A stretch of 64,000 nt of DNA, from assembly GCA_003635315.1 (NCBI GenBank), contig PYJD01000031.1, positions 1 through 64,000 of the forward strand, written 5' to 3'. Within the stretch, counting starts at the first letter, position 1. Each line of letters begins with the position of its first letter. The notes beneath the pieces were generated by a model. It worked only from the letters and a program-made list of their open reading frames with translations, had not been told where the DNA came from and did not search any database. The stretch comes from Candidatus Poribacteria bacterium (GTDB lineage Bacteria; Poribacteria; WGA-4E; WGA-3G). This document shows positions 44,313-53,725 of this stretch, one piece after another. Made by a program: the position numbers and the translations under genes.

Positions 44313-46799
44313 ATGCAACAGATAAGAGCATTAGTTACTCTTTTTATGGTATTCTGTTTTATAACCTATGTAAATGCCCAAGATAGCAGTACAACTGTCC
44401 AACTTACAGACGACGAGAAACGATTTGATTTTGATAAAAATGGCACCCTCAATCCAGAAGAAAACGCATTGATGCTACAAGTAATAAATATAGAGACGTT
44501 TTCAGGCTCGAAACTAAGTGATGAAGAGATTAAAAGAATGGGTGGTGCCCTTATTGCAGAAGCTGGTAATAATCCACCTATAGGATTTGGAGGAGGACCA
44601 CCAAGTGGAAGAAGAGGAAGAGGTGGACCCCGACCTGCTGTTAAGATAGTATCGCAGTTTGATACAAATAAAGATGGAAAACTTACAGGAGAAGAACGAA
44701 AAGCTGCCCTTGAGTCTCGAGGAGATGCATATCAACCTGGTCAGGTTGCAGGAACTCCAAAAGGTGATATAGAAAGTGACATTAAAGAAAGTACAGCATC
44801 AACCCCTTCAAACTCACCTTCATTTTATAATGCACAAACCCTTCGTACGTTATATTTAAGATTTCATGATGAAGATTGGTATTCTCAACTGAATGCATTT
44901 TATCGAACAGATGTAGAAGTTCCTGCTGAATTGGTTGTAGATGGAAAAGTTTATTCTGAAGTAGGTGTAAGAGCACGAGGTACATCATCCTACTTTACAG
45001 TTAGATCAGCCAAGAAATCCTTTAATATTGCAATTGACTATGGAGATGATGGTCAACGATTATTTGGATATAAAACACTGAATTTGCTTAATGGGCATGT
45101 AGATAGTTCTTTTATTCGAGAAGTACTTTACAACCGAATTGCCGGTGACTATATTCCTTCAATGAAAACCAATTTAGTAAAATTAGTGATAAACGGTGAG
45201 AATTGGGGAGTTTATATCAATCTTCAACAATATAACAAAGACTTCCTGGAGGAATGGTTTGATACCAGAGATGGTATCCGATGGAAAATAGGACCGGGTG
45301 GAGGTGCTTTGACATATAATGGTGATGATATTGCCAGATATCAGAATACATATCAACTAAAAACGGGGAACGTTGAGAATCCTTGGGAAAAGTTGATAGA
45401 ACTCTGTAAAATGTTAGACGAAAATACCCCTGATAGTAAATTAGAAACGGATCTTTCATCGATTTTCAACATTGATCGTGCCCTATGGCAACTTGCTGTC
45501 TCAAATGTTTTCATGGATGATGATAGTTATATTCATAAAGGTGGAGATTTCAGTTTATATAAGGATACTAATGACAGATTTCACCTAATATCGCATGATA
45601 ATAATGAGACGTTTCGATTTGGACGTGAGCCTCGTGGTGGAGGTGGTGGTGGACCTGGAGGAGGTGGTCCTCGTGGATGGTCATGGGGAGAATTAGCAGA
45701 TGGTATGGCAACTCCACTGACTCATGCAGAGAATCCATTGCGTCCAGTAATCAGTCGATTGGTTGGTGTACCTGAATGGAAAGCAAGATATATAGCTCAT
45801 GTTAAGACTGTAATGAATGAGTGGCTTGATTGGAAAAAGATAGAACCCATTATATTAGAATATCATGACCTTATAGACACAGAAGTTCAACAGGATGACA
45901 AGAAATTATATAGTTATGATGATTTTGTGAATAGCGTTGAAGGTGAACAAGGTGGACGTACGCCAAGTTATAAGCAATTCATTACCAGAAGACGAGAATA
46001 TCTACTGAATCATCCTGAATTAACCAAACCTACGCCAAAGATAGTCTCTGTTTCATCCCCAGAGAATCCACTTGCTGGGGAAACAGTAGAAATTACGACT
46101 CAATTAGATAAAATGGTTGCACCAGATAAAGTTCTTTTGTATTATAGTATTGATAAGCATGGTGTATTCTCTAAAACGTTAATGTCCAAGAGAGATGATA
46201 ACTATACAGGAACAATCCCTGTTTATCCAGCTGGTACAACAGTTTACTATTATGTAGAGGCAAACACAGTAAAAACACATGGAACCACAGCATTTTATCC
46301 AGTCAAAACTGAATTCAATCCTTTACACTATAGAGTTATAGCGCCTCAGGCAATTGGTGTAGCAGTTGTGATTAATGAATTGATGGCAGCCAATACGAAC
46401 AGTATTGTTGACCCACAAGGGGACTATGAGGATTGGATAGAGTTACACAATACTTCCAATGAAACCGTTTCACTGGCGGGGATGTATCTGTCCGATAAAA
46501 TGGATAATCTGACAAAATGGGAATTTCCAGATCTTTCCACAATTCCACCTAAGGGATATATAATTGTGTGGTTAGATGAAGATGGGAAAGCGGATGAAGG
46601 TCTCCATGCGAATTTTAAATTATCGCGTAATGGTGAAACAGTCTTATTGGTAGATACTGATGAACGTGGAAACAAAGTTATCGATTCTATTACATTTACA
46701 GAATTAGAGAGAGATAGTGCCTTTGGACGAAGTCCTAATGCGACAGGGACATTTCAGGAATTAGAGATGACACCTGGTAAAAAAAATCAGGTAAAATAA
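44313..46799 (+). CDS. Secreted CotH-family protein with EF-hands and lamin-tail domain
   Basis: I use the ATG at 44313, giving 828 residues, because it opens a signal peptide (MQQIRALVTLFMVFCFITYV, ANAQ-type cut). An ATG-less extension to 44232 is unlikely. Two EF-hand loops (DFDKNGTLNPEE, DTNKDGKLTGEE) follow, separated by a Gly/Arg-rich stretch. The CotH kinase-like domain (about 170-560) has VGVRARGTSSYF, SAKKSFNI, FGYKTLNLLNG and SHDNNETFRFG. An unusual Gly-rich loop is inserted before a later part. The C-terminus is a lamin-tail (LTD) domain: VVINELMAAN, DYEDWIELHNTS, LSDKMDN. AGGAG lies 11 bases before the ATG. It likely acts outside the cytoplasm, with substrate unknown. Confidence 0.82.
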   Translation: MQQIRALVTLFMVFCFITYVNAQDSSTTVQLTDDEKRFDFDKNGTLNPEENALMLQVINIETFSGSKLSDEEIKRMGGALIAEAGNNPPIGFGGGPPSGRRGRGGPRPAVKIVSQFDTNKDGKLTGEERKAALESRGDAYQPGQVAGTPKGDIESDIKESTASTPSNSPSFYNAQTLRTLYLRFHDEDWYSQLNAFYRTDVEVPAELVVDGKVYSEVGVRARGTSSYFTVRSAKKSFNIAIDYGDDGQRLFGYKTLNLLNGHVDSSFIREVLYNRIAGDYIPSMKTNLVKLVINGENWGVYINLQQYNKDFLEEWFDTRDGIRWKIGPGGGALTYNGDDIARYQNTYQLKTGNVENPWEKLIELCKMLDENTPDSKLETDLSSIFNIDRALWQLAVSNVFMDDDSYIHKGGDFSLYKDTNDRFHLISHDNNETFRFGREPRGGGGGGPGGGGPRGWSWGELADGMATPLTHAENPLRPVISRLVGVPEWKARYIAHVKTVMNEWLDWKKIEPIILEYHDLIDTEVQQDDKKLYSYDDFVNSVEGEQGGRTPSYKQFITRRREYLLNHPELTKPTPKIVSVSSPENPLAGETVEITTQLDKMVAPDKVLLYYSIDKHGVFSKTLMSKRDDNYTGTIPVYPAGTTVYYYVEANTVKTHGTTAFYPVKTEFNPLHYRVIAPQAIGVAVVINELMAANTNSIVDPQGDYEDWIELHNTSNETVSLAGMYLSDKMDNLTKWEFPDLSTIPPKGYIIVWLDEDGKADEGLHANFKLSRNGETVLLVDTDERGNKVIDSITFTELERDSAFGRSPNATGTFQELEMTPGKKNQVK

Positions 46800-46921
46800 G
46801 TCCTAATTATAATTTTCTCCAAAAGAAACGAACAAATCGAATTGTGCAATGTCATAGTATATAAAGTAATAAAAACCAAATTAAATGACAAAGTGCTACA
46901 CGAGAATTCTGGAGGAGAAGT

Positions 46922-47542
46922 ATGTCCGTTACAACACTTACTGCTGATATGGAAACTTATTCGGATATAACCCAAGTGGAAGAATTCGATAGCCAACAGG
47001 AACGTGAAATTATTTTACGATGCCAAGATAGGGATACCGTAGCAATGGGAACATTAGTAGTCCAATATCAACATTGGGTATACAACATTGCTTACGGTCT
47101 ACTTGGTCATCATGAAGATGCTGAGGATGTAGCTCAGGATGTATTTCTTTCTGTTTGGCAAAATATTAACAAGTTTCAATTTCGATCACAGTTTTCTACT
47201 TGGTTATACAAAATAGTAAAAAATAAGTGTCTTAACCTCATAGATCAGCGTAAACGACGTAAAACCGAACCTATGGAAATTGATGACACACAACCTTGGG
47301 TACCACTTGATAAAGTAACCCCTGAGCAAGAAGTACTTCAGAGTGAACAGAGTCAGATATTACATAAAGCACTTGACAGATTAAAAGAAAGTTATCGAAC
47401 CATCCTAATCCTTAGAGAGTTACGAGAACTTTCCTATGAAGAAATCTCTGAAATCCTTAATTGTACACTTGGTCGAGTTAAATCACGTTTACATGAAGCC
47501 CGGAAAGCCTTAAGAGTTGAACTTGAACGAATTGATTGGTAA
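46922..47542 (+). CDS. ECF RNA polymerase sigma factor
   Basis: A 206-residue sigma-70 factor of the ECF type. Region 2 (about residues 45-115) has EDAEDVAQDVFLSVWQNINK and FSTWLYKIVKNKCLNLID. Region 4 (about 145-200) has ILRELRELSYEEISEILNCT and GRVKSRLHEARKALR, a helix-turn-helix that reads the -35 element. GGAGGAGAAGT sits 3-10 bases before the ATG. Two genes follow in the same direction that look like its anti-sigma factor and an RseB-like sensor, so the set is likely self-regulated. Confidence 0.93.
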   Translation: MSVTTLTADMETYSDITQVEEFDSQQEREIILRCQDRDTVAMGTLVVQYQHWVYNIAYGLLGHHEDAEDVAQDVFLSVWQNINKFQFRSQFSTWLYKIVKNKCLNLIDQRKRRKTEPMEIDDTQPWVPLDKVTPEQEVLQSEQSQILHKALDRLKESYRTILILRELRELSYEEISEILNCTLGRVKSRLHEARKALRVELERIDW

Positions 47543-47580
47543 TATAGTTTTTAACTTATTTTTAAATCATCTATAGAACT

Positions 47581-48093
47581 ATGAAACATGAAAAAATCCA
47601 GAATCAATTATCTGCCTATCTTGATAATGAATTAGTGCCAGAAGTCCGTAGTATGGTTGAAAAACATCTGATAGACTGTCAGGAATGTAAAAAGATGTTG
47701 GAAGATTTTCAACATAACCAGCAACAAATTTCTGACCTTATACATCCGGTACCGTCTATGAAAAATGCGGTCTTAGCAATGATTCATGAGACAGAATCGA
47801 ATACACGGAAAGGTTTACTTTCGATTATAAAGAAATTGGCATTTCGCCCTTTTACTGTAGGTGCAACTGCATTTTCCACAATCTGTCTTTTGATTGCACT
47901 ATTCTATGTAAATCCATCACCTAATCCCCAATATGACGAACTCCTTGACTACTATTTTGGATTTCAAACAGAAGAGATATCCAACAATCCATTGAAATCG
48001 AATGTAGTTGTTCCTCTTAATAATCAAACAATGGAAACAGAGGAAACAATAGAGGAATCTGATTCGTTATTCAATCTCTACATGAGTGAGTAA
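47581..48093 (+). CDS. Zinc-type anti-sigma factor
   Basis: A 170-residue membrane protein. The N-terminal zinc anti-sigma domain has LSAYLDNELVPEVRSMVEKH then His29-x3-Cys33-x2-Cys36 (HLIDCQEC), which binds and holds ECF factors. One helix near residues 91-110 (TAFSTICLLIALFYV) spans the membrane, and the polar rest is outside. It starts 39 bases after the sigma gene, the usual order for a sigma/anti-sigma pair. Confidence 0.9.
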   Translation: MKHEKIQNQLSAYLDNELVPEVRSMVEKHLIDCQECKKMLEDFQHNQQQISDLIHPVPSMKNAVLAMIHETESNTRKGLLSIIKKLAFRPFTVGATAFSTICLLIALFYVNPSPNPQYDELLDYYFGFQTEEISNNPLKSNVVVPLNNQTMETEETIEESDSLFNLYMSE

Positions 48094-48127
48094 TATTGGG
48101 ATAACGCAATAAATCTTTGATTGATCG

Positions 48128-49171
48128 ATGACAAGACAATATAAGACTGTAGTTTTCATCTTTTCATTAATAATTTTTCTTTGTTCATACAGAACTGTAT
48201 CTGCAGATATCGAAATCCTAAAGGAGATCGTAGAAGCAGAACATGAACTTAGTTATGTAGGTGTAAGGCTTAGGACAAATGGATCACGGACGATGGAAGA
48301 ATTAGTGATACATAAAAGCGAAGAGGATACTTACCGTAAGACCATATCAATTCTTGGGGAAGAAAAGTCAATAGAAGAAGATAATCGGCGTGAGAGAAGA
48401 GACGGAGACAGAAGACGAGGTCGTGAAAGAGGTGATAGAGAAGCGAGATGGGAGCGTCAACGTAGTCAATTCTCTATATCTGAAATCAAATTAATTGCTG
48501 AGAACTATGAGTTGGAACATAAACGATGGGGAGAAAAAATAGCGGGATATAAGACAGATATATTAATTATAAAACCCAAATTTGAAGGTCGGCCAACAAA
48601 ATACATATACTTTGCCCATGACAACTACCTTATCTTAAAAGTACAGGATTTAGATGCTGCCGGTGTATTACGCGGCATGTTTGTTTATACACGTATTAGT
48701 TTTGATCCTGAAGCTGTTTCAAAGAAATGGGATGAATTTTCCGAAGAAATTAGGGTAAGACCGAGAACTTATGGTGTCATTTCTATTGATGATGCAAATA
48801 AAATGCTTAAGAAGAAAAGACTTATTCAACCCACATATTTACCATCAGGATTTCAACTACAGCATGTATATAAGCACAGTTATAGGGGAAGGCATCCAGT
48901 TCGGTTAAAATATACTGACGGGTTGTTGGACTATAGTATATTTGTAACTCTTAAACAGGAGAATTCTGACGAAGATGACCATAGGGGTTGGACTGAAATT
49001 TTAATGGGAGAGACAAAGGTATTTAAACATCCAAGGAGTTCAACTAACGCATACAGTTGGACCAATAGTGGGATTAGATACTTCTTAGCTGGTCCAATCC
49101 CTTCTACAGAAATGGAAAATATAGTTGAATCTATAATCAATCAATTTACACAAAATAATTTACAGGATTAA
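48128..49171 (+). CDS. RseB/MucB-like periplasmic regulatory protein
   Basis: A 347-residue exported protein. A signal peptide (FIFSLIIFLCSYRTVSA) precedes a domain with ELSYVGVRLRTN, GYKTDILIIKPKFEGRPTKY and GVLRGMFVYTRISFDP, matching RseB/MucB-type beta folds. A C-terminal part (STNAYSWTNSGIRYFLAGPI) resembles DUF4367-type domains. RseB holds back the protease that degrades the anti-sigma factor in E. coli, and the position directly after the anti-sigma gene fits this. A run rich in Arg and Asp (near residues 80-105) is unusual for such a protein. Confidence 0.75.
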   Translation: MTRQYKTVVFIFSLIIFLCSYRTVSADIEILKEIVEAEHELSYVGVRLRTNGSRTMEELVIHKSEEDTYRKTISILGEEKSIEEDNRRERRDGDRRRGRERGDREARWERQRSQFSISEIKLIAENYELEHKRWGEKIAGYKTDILIIKPKFEGRPTKYIYFAHDNYLILKVQDLDAAGVLRGMFVYTRISFDPEAVSKKWDEFSEEIRVRPRTYGVISIDDANKMLKKKRLIQPTYLPSGFQLQHVYKHSYRGRHPVRLKYTDGLLDYSIFVTLKQENSDEDDHRGWTEILMGETKVFKHPRSSTNAYSWTNSGIRYFLAGPIPSTEMENIVESIINQFTQNNLQD

Positions 49172-49209
49172 ACTGTCTTTTCTTGTTGACAGTTACGTGT
49201 ATAAAATAG

Positions 49210-49242
49210 TCGTCTCCAATTTCCAAATGGGAGACGATTTTC
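49210..49242 (+). terminator. Rho-independent terminator candidate after the sigma operon
   Basis: TCGTCTCC (49210-49217) and GGAGACGA (49230-49237) form an 8-bp GC-containing stem with a 12-base loop, followed by TTTTC. It lies 39 bases after the stop of the RseB-like gene. Confidence 0.6.
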
Positions 49243-49274
49243 ATTTATTCTCTCAGGGTTTATAAAGGAAGATT

Positions 49275-49853
49275 ATGACAACGGATGAAAAGTCATTAAA
49301 GAATGAAATTAATCATTTAGAGAGCGATCTATTTGAAAAACAGAAGAAATTAATTGAGTTAAAAAGTCAACTTAAACCTCAATTGATTCAGGATTATATG
49401 CTAAAGAGTATTGGTGATAAAGAAGTTAGATTATCTGAAATGTTTGAGAATAAGACAGACCTGATAGTTGTTCACAATATGGGAATAAGTTGTTCATATT
49501 GTACAATGTGGGCAGATGGATTCAATGGTTTGTTACCCCATTTGGAAAATCGTGCTGGTTTTGTGGTTGTATCTCCTGACAACCCTGAAATACAAAATGA
49601 ATTTGCCTTAAAAAGAGGATGGCAATTTAAGATATATTCAAGTGGTGGATCAACCTTTACTGAGGATTTAGGTTTTAAGAGTGAGGAAAGTTGGTTACCA
49701 GGAGTATCAACCTTTCATAGAGAAGCTGATGGCAGTATTATCAATATACAAAATGCGTATTTTGGTCCCGGCGACCTATTTTGCTCAACATGGCATCTAT
49801 TTGATCTACTTGCTAATGGAACTGATGGATGGGAACCCATGTTGAAATATTAA
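49275..49853 (+). CDS. DUF899-like thioredoxin-fold protein
   Basis: A 192-residue soluble protein. After a coiled N-terminus (ESDLFEKQKKLIELKSQL) it shows the thioredoxin-like core LIVVHNMGISCSYCTMWADG with a CxxC-type pair (Cys-Ser-Tyr-Cys), VVVSPDNPEI, and STFHREADGSIINI near the C-terminus. DUF899 proteins have this layout and the activity is not established. The start is clear by AAGGAAG 5 bases before the ATG. It is 27 bases before a dienelactone hydrolase-like gene on the same strand. Confidence 0.75.
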   Translation: MTTDEKSLKNEINHLESDLFEKQKKLIELKSQLKPQLIQDYMLKSIGDKEVRLSEMFENKTDLIVVHNMGISCSYCTMWADGFNGLLPHLENRAGFVVVSPDNPEIQNEFALKRGWQFKIYSSGGSTFTEDLGFKSEESWLPGVSTFHREADGSIINIQNAYFGPGDLFCSTWHLFDLLANGTDGWEPMLKY

Positions 49854-49880
49854 TCTATATCAAGGAACTAAGGAGAAATA

Positions 49881-50690
49881 ATGAAATATAGTAAGATTCT
49901 ATTTGTAACAGTTTTATTGACTACATACTTGGTATTTGGAAATCTGTATGCGGACAGTATCAAGGATGAGTTGGAGAAGTCACCTCGACACGCTGAATGG
50001 GTAAAAATTAAATCTGCAGATAATCACGAAGTGAATTCCTTTATTGTGTATCCTGAAGTAAAAGAACCTGCAACAGCGATTATTGTCATTCACGAAATCT
50101 TTGGCTTAACAGACTGGATTAGACTCGTTGCTGATAGACTTGCAGCAGAAGGATTTGTAGCAATATGTCCAGATCTACTTTCGGGTATGGGTACAGATGG
50201 GGGTGGAACAGAGAGTTTTGATTCTGGTGATGAGGTGCGACGTGCTATTCGCGGATTATCCGCAGAACGTGTAAAAACTGACTTGGATGCAGTGTTTAAA
50301 TATCTACAGGATCTTCCGTCGACAAATGATAAGATAGGTGTATCCGGATTCTGTTGGGGTGGTAGTAAATCTTTCCAATATGCAGTTGCATCTGATGAGA
50401 TTGCAGCAGCATTTGTATTTTACGGATCTGCACCATCCGTAGAAAATGTAGCAAAGATTTCTGTTCCTGTTTATGGTTTCTATGGTGAGAATGATAATCG
50501 GATTAATGCTACAATAGATTCCACAAAGAATGCAGCAGATGCATCAAATGTAAAGTATGAACCCGTTATCTACAAAGATGTTGGACATGCCTTCTTAAGA
50601 CGTGGTATGGATGAGAATGCCAATGAAGCACAAAAAAAAGCGACAAAAGATGCATGGACACGATGGGTTAAGATTCTAAAGGAATTATAA
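49881..50690 (+). CDS. Exported dienelactone hydrolase-like protein
   Basis: A 269-residue alpha/beta hydrolase with a signal peptide (SKILFVTVLLTTYLVFGNLYA). The nucleophile elbow GVSGFCWGGSKS uses Cys, as in dienelactone hydrolases, instead of Ser. The later YGENDNRI and DVGHAFLRRGMD contain the Asp and His of the triad. AIIVIHEIFGLTDWIRLVADR fits the oxyanion-hole region. Substrate is an ester or lactone, not further defined. AAGGAGAA lies 5 bases before the ATG. Confidence 0.85.
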   Translation: MKYSKILFVTVLLTTYLVFGNLYADSIKDELEKSPRHAEWVKIKSADNHEVNSFIVYPEVKEPATAIIVIHEIFGLTDWIRLVADRLAAEGFVAICPDLLSGMGTDGGGTESFDSGDEVRRAIRGLSAERVKTDLDAVFKYLQDLPSTNDKIGVSGFCWGGSKSFQYAVASDEIAAAFVFYGSAPSVENVAKISVPVYGFYGENDNRINATIDSTKNAADASNVKYEPVIYKDVGHAFLRRGMDENANEAQKKATKDAWTRWVKILKEL

Positions 50691-50733
50691 TCGTAGAGGA
50701 AAGACACCGCTCAATATAAAGTCAGGAACACAG

Positions 50734-51498
50734 ATGTCAAACAGACTTGATGGAAAAACCGCCATAATTACTGGTGCAGCCCGAGGAATCGGAGCCAAAA
50801 GTGCAGAATTATTCTCCAGAGAAGGAGCTAATGTTGCCATTTGGGATGTGAATAGTGAACGGGGTGAAACGGTTGTCAACGACATAAATGGATTCGGGGG
50901 TAATGCTATTTTTTGTGAGTGTGATGTGACAGACTCTGCACAGATAGAGAATGCCACTCGTCAGGTTGAATCCAAATTTGGTCACCCAAATGTGTTGTTT
51001 AATAATGCTGGAATTGCTGTAGTAGGTGAATTAGAGGAAATAACAGAAGCAGATTGGGATAGACAATACAATGTGAATGTAAAGAGTATTTATCTTGTAT
51101 CAAGAACAATTATTCCATTGATGAGAAATGCTGGTGGTGGGTCAATAATTAATATGGCGAGTGAATCGGCGTTTGTCGGCTTCCCAATGCATCCTGCCTA
51201 TACATCCTCTAAAGCTGCTGTTGTACACTTATCCCGTAGTATGGCTGTTCGCTATGCGGAAGATAATATACGGGTAAACAGTCTCTGTCCAGGGACAATA
51301 AATACGGAACTTTATAAGGAATTTTTAGAACAACAGGATGATCCAGAAGGGATTAACAAAGAAATAAGAGATTTGCATCCTTTAGGGATTGGTGAACCGG
51401 AAGATATTGCTTGGGCTGCAGTGTATTTAGCCTCAGATGAATCAAGATATATGACCGGTGCTCCGATGCTGGTTGAAGGTGGAATTCTTTCATTGTAA
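50734..51498 (+). CDS. Short-chain dehydrogenase/reductase, glucose dehydrogenase/FabG-type
   Basis: A 254-residue classical SDR. TGAARGIGAK (13-22) is the NAD(P) site, NNAGIAVVGELEEI the structural loop, and IINMASESAFVGFPMH plus YTSSKAAVVHLSRSMA provides Ser, Tyr and Lys. PGTINTELYKEF and LASDESRYMTGAPMLVEGGI complete the family pattern. The substrate cannot be told from sequence. A strong terminator follows 20 bases after the stop. Confidence 0.87.
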   Translation: MSNRLDGKTAIITGAARGIGAKSAELFSREGANVAIWDVNSERGETVVNDINGFGGNAIFCECDVTDSAQIENATRQVESKFGHPNVLFNNAGIAVVGELEEITEADWDRQYNVNVKSIYLVSRTIIPLMRNAGGGSIINMASESAFVGFPMHPAYTSSKAAVVHLSRSMAVRYAEDNIRVNSLCPGTINTELYKEFLEQQDDPEGINKEIRDLHPLGIGEPEDIAWAAVYLASDESRYMTGAPMLVEGGILSL

Positions 51499-51517
51499 TT
51501 CCAACGTTATTACTGCG

Positions 51518-51553
51518 AAAAAAGCGGTCTTGTCTCTACAAGACCGCTTTTTT
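51518..51553. terminator. Bidirectional rho-independent terminator
   Basis: AAAAAAGCGGTCTTG (51518-51532), loop TCTCTA, CAAGACCGCTTTTTT (51539-51553): a perfect 15-bp stem that gives a T-run on both strands. It lies between the convergent SDR gene and ThuA-like gene and can end both transcripts. Confidence 0.95.
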
Positions 51554-51629
51554 ATATTAAGAAAATTGTTGTATTTATAGTTGAGTCTTGGAATTTGGAT
51601 CAGTGCTACATTAAATTGTCAAATCATTC

Positions 51630-52565
51630 CTATAAGGCATGGTCAGCAGGTGTGAGACCTTTCTGATATGTTCCAAAACCGAAGAATGTTGGAGAATAAT
51701 CTCCCACATAATCTACCACACTTTCATCTGGAATTGCATCTTCGATTCCTATACACCAATAACATCCATTGACAAGAAGTCTACGAAGACCTTCACTTTC
51801 TAAATCTACGGATGCTCCCATTGTTGTATTAAATACTCGACAGGTATTCCCTGTATCCCCAGTATAGGTTTTTATCCATGCCATAGGCATTGTAATGGTG
51901 TCTGCTTTCGGTGCATCTGTTGGTTCCATACCTACTAACACTTGTCCGTGAACTAATACTTGTGAATCACCGGTCAATTCTTTTATACCGTATACATCTG
52001 ACGGACCCCATACATCCGTAACCCCTTTGAGGATGGGATGATCTTTATTAAACTCATCAATTACACCCCGTGCACTTTCTTTTCCATGGTGTCCGTGATG
52101 GTTAATCCAAGTTTCACCAAGAACTTGTCTACCGTATCCACCATCAAAGTCTTGACTGTTGAAACTATACTTTGCATAAGGACTATCTTGATTTCGTGTA
52201 TAGTTAAATGCGTGCGTGGCGGTACGTAGACCCATGACCGGTTTTCCTGCATTCGTATAGTCAATGATATACTTCATCTGTTCATCGGGTAGCTCACGGA
52301 AACGGGTGAACAAAATCATCATATCCGCGGATTCCAAATGATGTAGCCCAGGAATATTCGTCTGGTCTTCAGGATCAATTTCACCTGTATCTGGGTTAAT
52401 TGCGAACAATACAGTGCATTTGAAACCGTGGTGTGTTGCTAATACTTTTCCCAACATTGGCAGTGCTTCTTCGGAACGGTATTCTTCATCACCACTTACC
52501 AGTACAATGTGCTTACCATTACCTGGTCCATCGTTTCCTTTATAAACAACCCATTCATTACTCAT
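51630..52565 (-). CDS. ThuA-like (trehalose utilisation-type) protein
   Basis: A 311-residue cytosolic protein with a class I amidotransferase-like fold. KHIVLVSGDEEYRSEEALPM opens it, followed by ADMMILFTRFRELPDEQMKY, YTNAGKPVMGLRTATHAFNY, GHHGKESARGVI and VNGCYWCIGIE. ThuA relatives occur in sugar pathways of planctomycete- and Poribacteria-like bacteria, and the reaction is not certain. It lacks a signal peptide. Its end faces the terminator at 51518-51553. Confidence 0.78.
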   Translation of the reverse strand: MSNEWVVYKGNDGPGNGKHIVLVSGDEEYRSEEALPMLGKVLATHHGFKCTVLFAINPDTGEIDPEDQTNIPGLHHLESADMMILFTRFRELPDEQMKYIIDYTNAGKPVMGLRTATHAFNYTRNQDSPYAKYSFNSQDFDGGYGRQVLGETWINHHGHHGKESARGVIDEFNKDHPILKGVTDVWGPSDVYGIKELTGDSQVLVHGQVLVGMEPTDAPKADTITMPMAWIKTYTGDTGNTCRVFNTTMGASVDLESEGLRRLLVNGCYWCIGIEDAIPDESVVDYVGDYSPTFFGFGTYQKGLTPADHAL

Positions 52566-52813
52566 TTTGATATAATCTCCACATACTTTAGATTTTTTAT
52601 CAGTATATCATAATACTCTAAATGGGTCACGTTGAATTGGCATTGATTGACATACTCAACCTAACATGGTAAGATTTAGTAGATACTATATGTTATTACA
52701 ATCAATGTTTAAGAACACTTCATATAATAGATCAAGTTCAGATAGGATGATGTATTAGAATTACATTGTCAACCAAAGGATAGTATATTAAGTATCTACA
52801 AAAGGGATTAGTC

Positions 52814-53533
52814 ATGGAACAGCGATTGGAAAAATGGAATAATTGGATTGATCAGATCTGTGATGATGTTGTAAAACTCATGAGATATAGGTATATTTTT
52901 AAAGAAATAATGGATATTGGAAATAAGAATCCATATCTAAGAAATCATAAGCAAAACCCATTTGTTGAATATATACAGAATACATACGTTGCCTTTATAG
53001 CGAATATACTACGGAGACAACTGAAGAGAGAACAGCATAATTCCTTCACTCAACTACTATACGAAATATCAGAAACCCCCAAACTCCTATCTCTTGAGTT
53101 ATTCTTAGAGAATCTAAATCAATCTGAACATAAGAATGCTGAAGACATATTTTTAACTGAATTTGCTGGATCGCAGACGACTTTTGTTGATCCTAAACGA
53201 GTCAACCAAGATTTAAGAGAATTAACGGAACGTGGAGATAGTTTTGTCAGTATAGCTGATAAGTGTATTATTCATAATGATATACAACATCCAAATGTGG
53301 AACCAGCTTTTCAAGAAGTACATAATTGCATAGATTTACTGGAACATCTATTTAGGAAGTATTGGTTGTTATTTAAAGGTGAAACCTTAGAAAATGATTG
53401 GTGGATTATAGAAGATAACTGGAAGGATATATTCCTACAACCTTGGATACTACCAAACAATGAATCAAATATGGATAGTACTGATTGGTGGAATGTTGAA
53501 GGCGACAAGGAGTGGGATGAATGGACACCGTGA
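52814..53533 (+). CDS. AbiU2/HEPN-like protein, possible toxin or defence component
   Basis: A 239-residue all-helical protein. The first half (FKEIMDIGNKNP, FVEYIQNTYVAFIANILRRQ) and the central ADKCIIHNDIQHP resemble AbiU2-type HEPN proteins, whose RdKxxaH motif is the RNase active site. Here the arginine is replaced by Ala, so activity is uncertain. The C-terminus is rich in Trp and Asp (DSTDWWNVEGDKEWDEW). AAAAGGGATTAGTC precedes the ATG. A MazF/PemK-like start overlaps its last 13 bases, which suggests a toxin-antitoxin type pair. Confidence 0.45.
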   Translation: MEQRLEKWNNWIDQICDDVVKLMRYRYIFKEIMDIGNKNPYLRNHKQNPFVEYIQNTYVAFIANILRRQLKREQHNSFTQLLYEISETPKLLSLELFLENLNQSEHKNAEDIFLTEFAGSQTTFVDPKRVNQDLRELTERGDSFVSIADKCIIHNDIQHPNVEPAFQEVHNCIDLLEHLFRKYWLLFKGETLENDWWIIEDNWKDIFLQPWILPNNESNMDSTDWWNVEGDKEWDEWTP

Positions 53534-53616
53534 AGCCAGGAGATGTGGTGATAGCGGATTTTCCTGGTTACGCTTCCTCAATCCGATCAATTTGCTGTAG
53601 AAGAATGTGTGCGTAA
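53521..53616 (+). pseudogene. MazF/PemK-like toxin remnant (31 codons)
   Basis: The ATG at 53521 overlaps the end of the HEPN-like gene and encodes MDTVKPGDVVIADFPGYASS, then IRSICCRRMCA and a stop. PGDVVIADFPG is the opening of MazF/PemK-type endoribonucleases (GDVVLADFPG...). The expected KRRPAVVVS that follows in complete toxins is missing, and another frame reads TLPQSDQFAVEECVRNAIVV further on. It looks like a truncated and frame-disrupted gene. Confidence 0.45.
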
Positions 53617-53725
53617 TGCGATTGTAGTATAACACTTTGGTTTAAAGAGAATTAAGCTTGATTCAAAATATCAGTTTCAAACAATTAATCTATAATTTTT
53701 CAAAATTCAATAGTCGATAGAGTCA

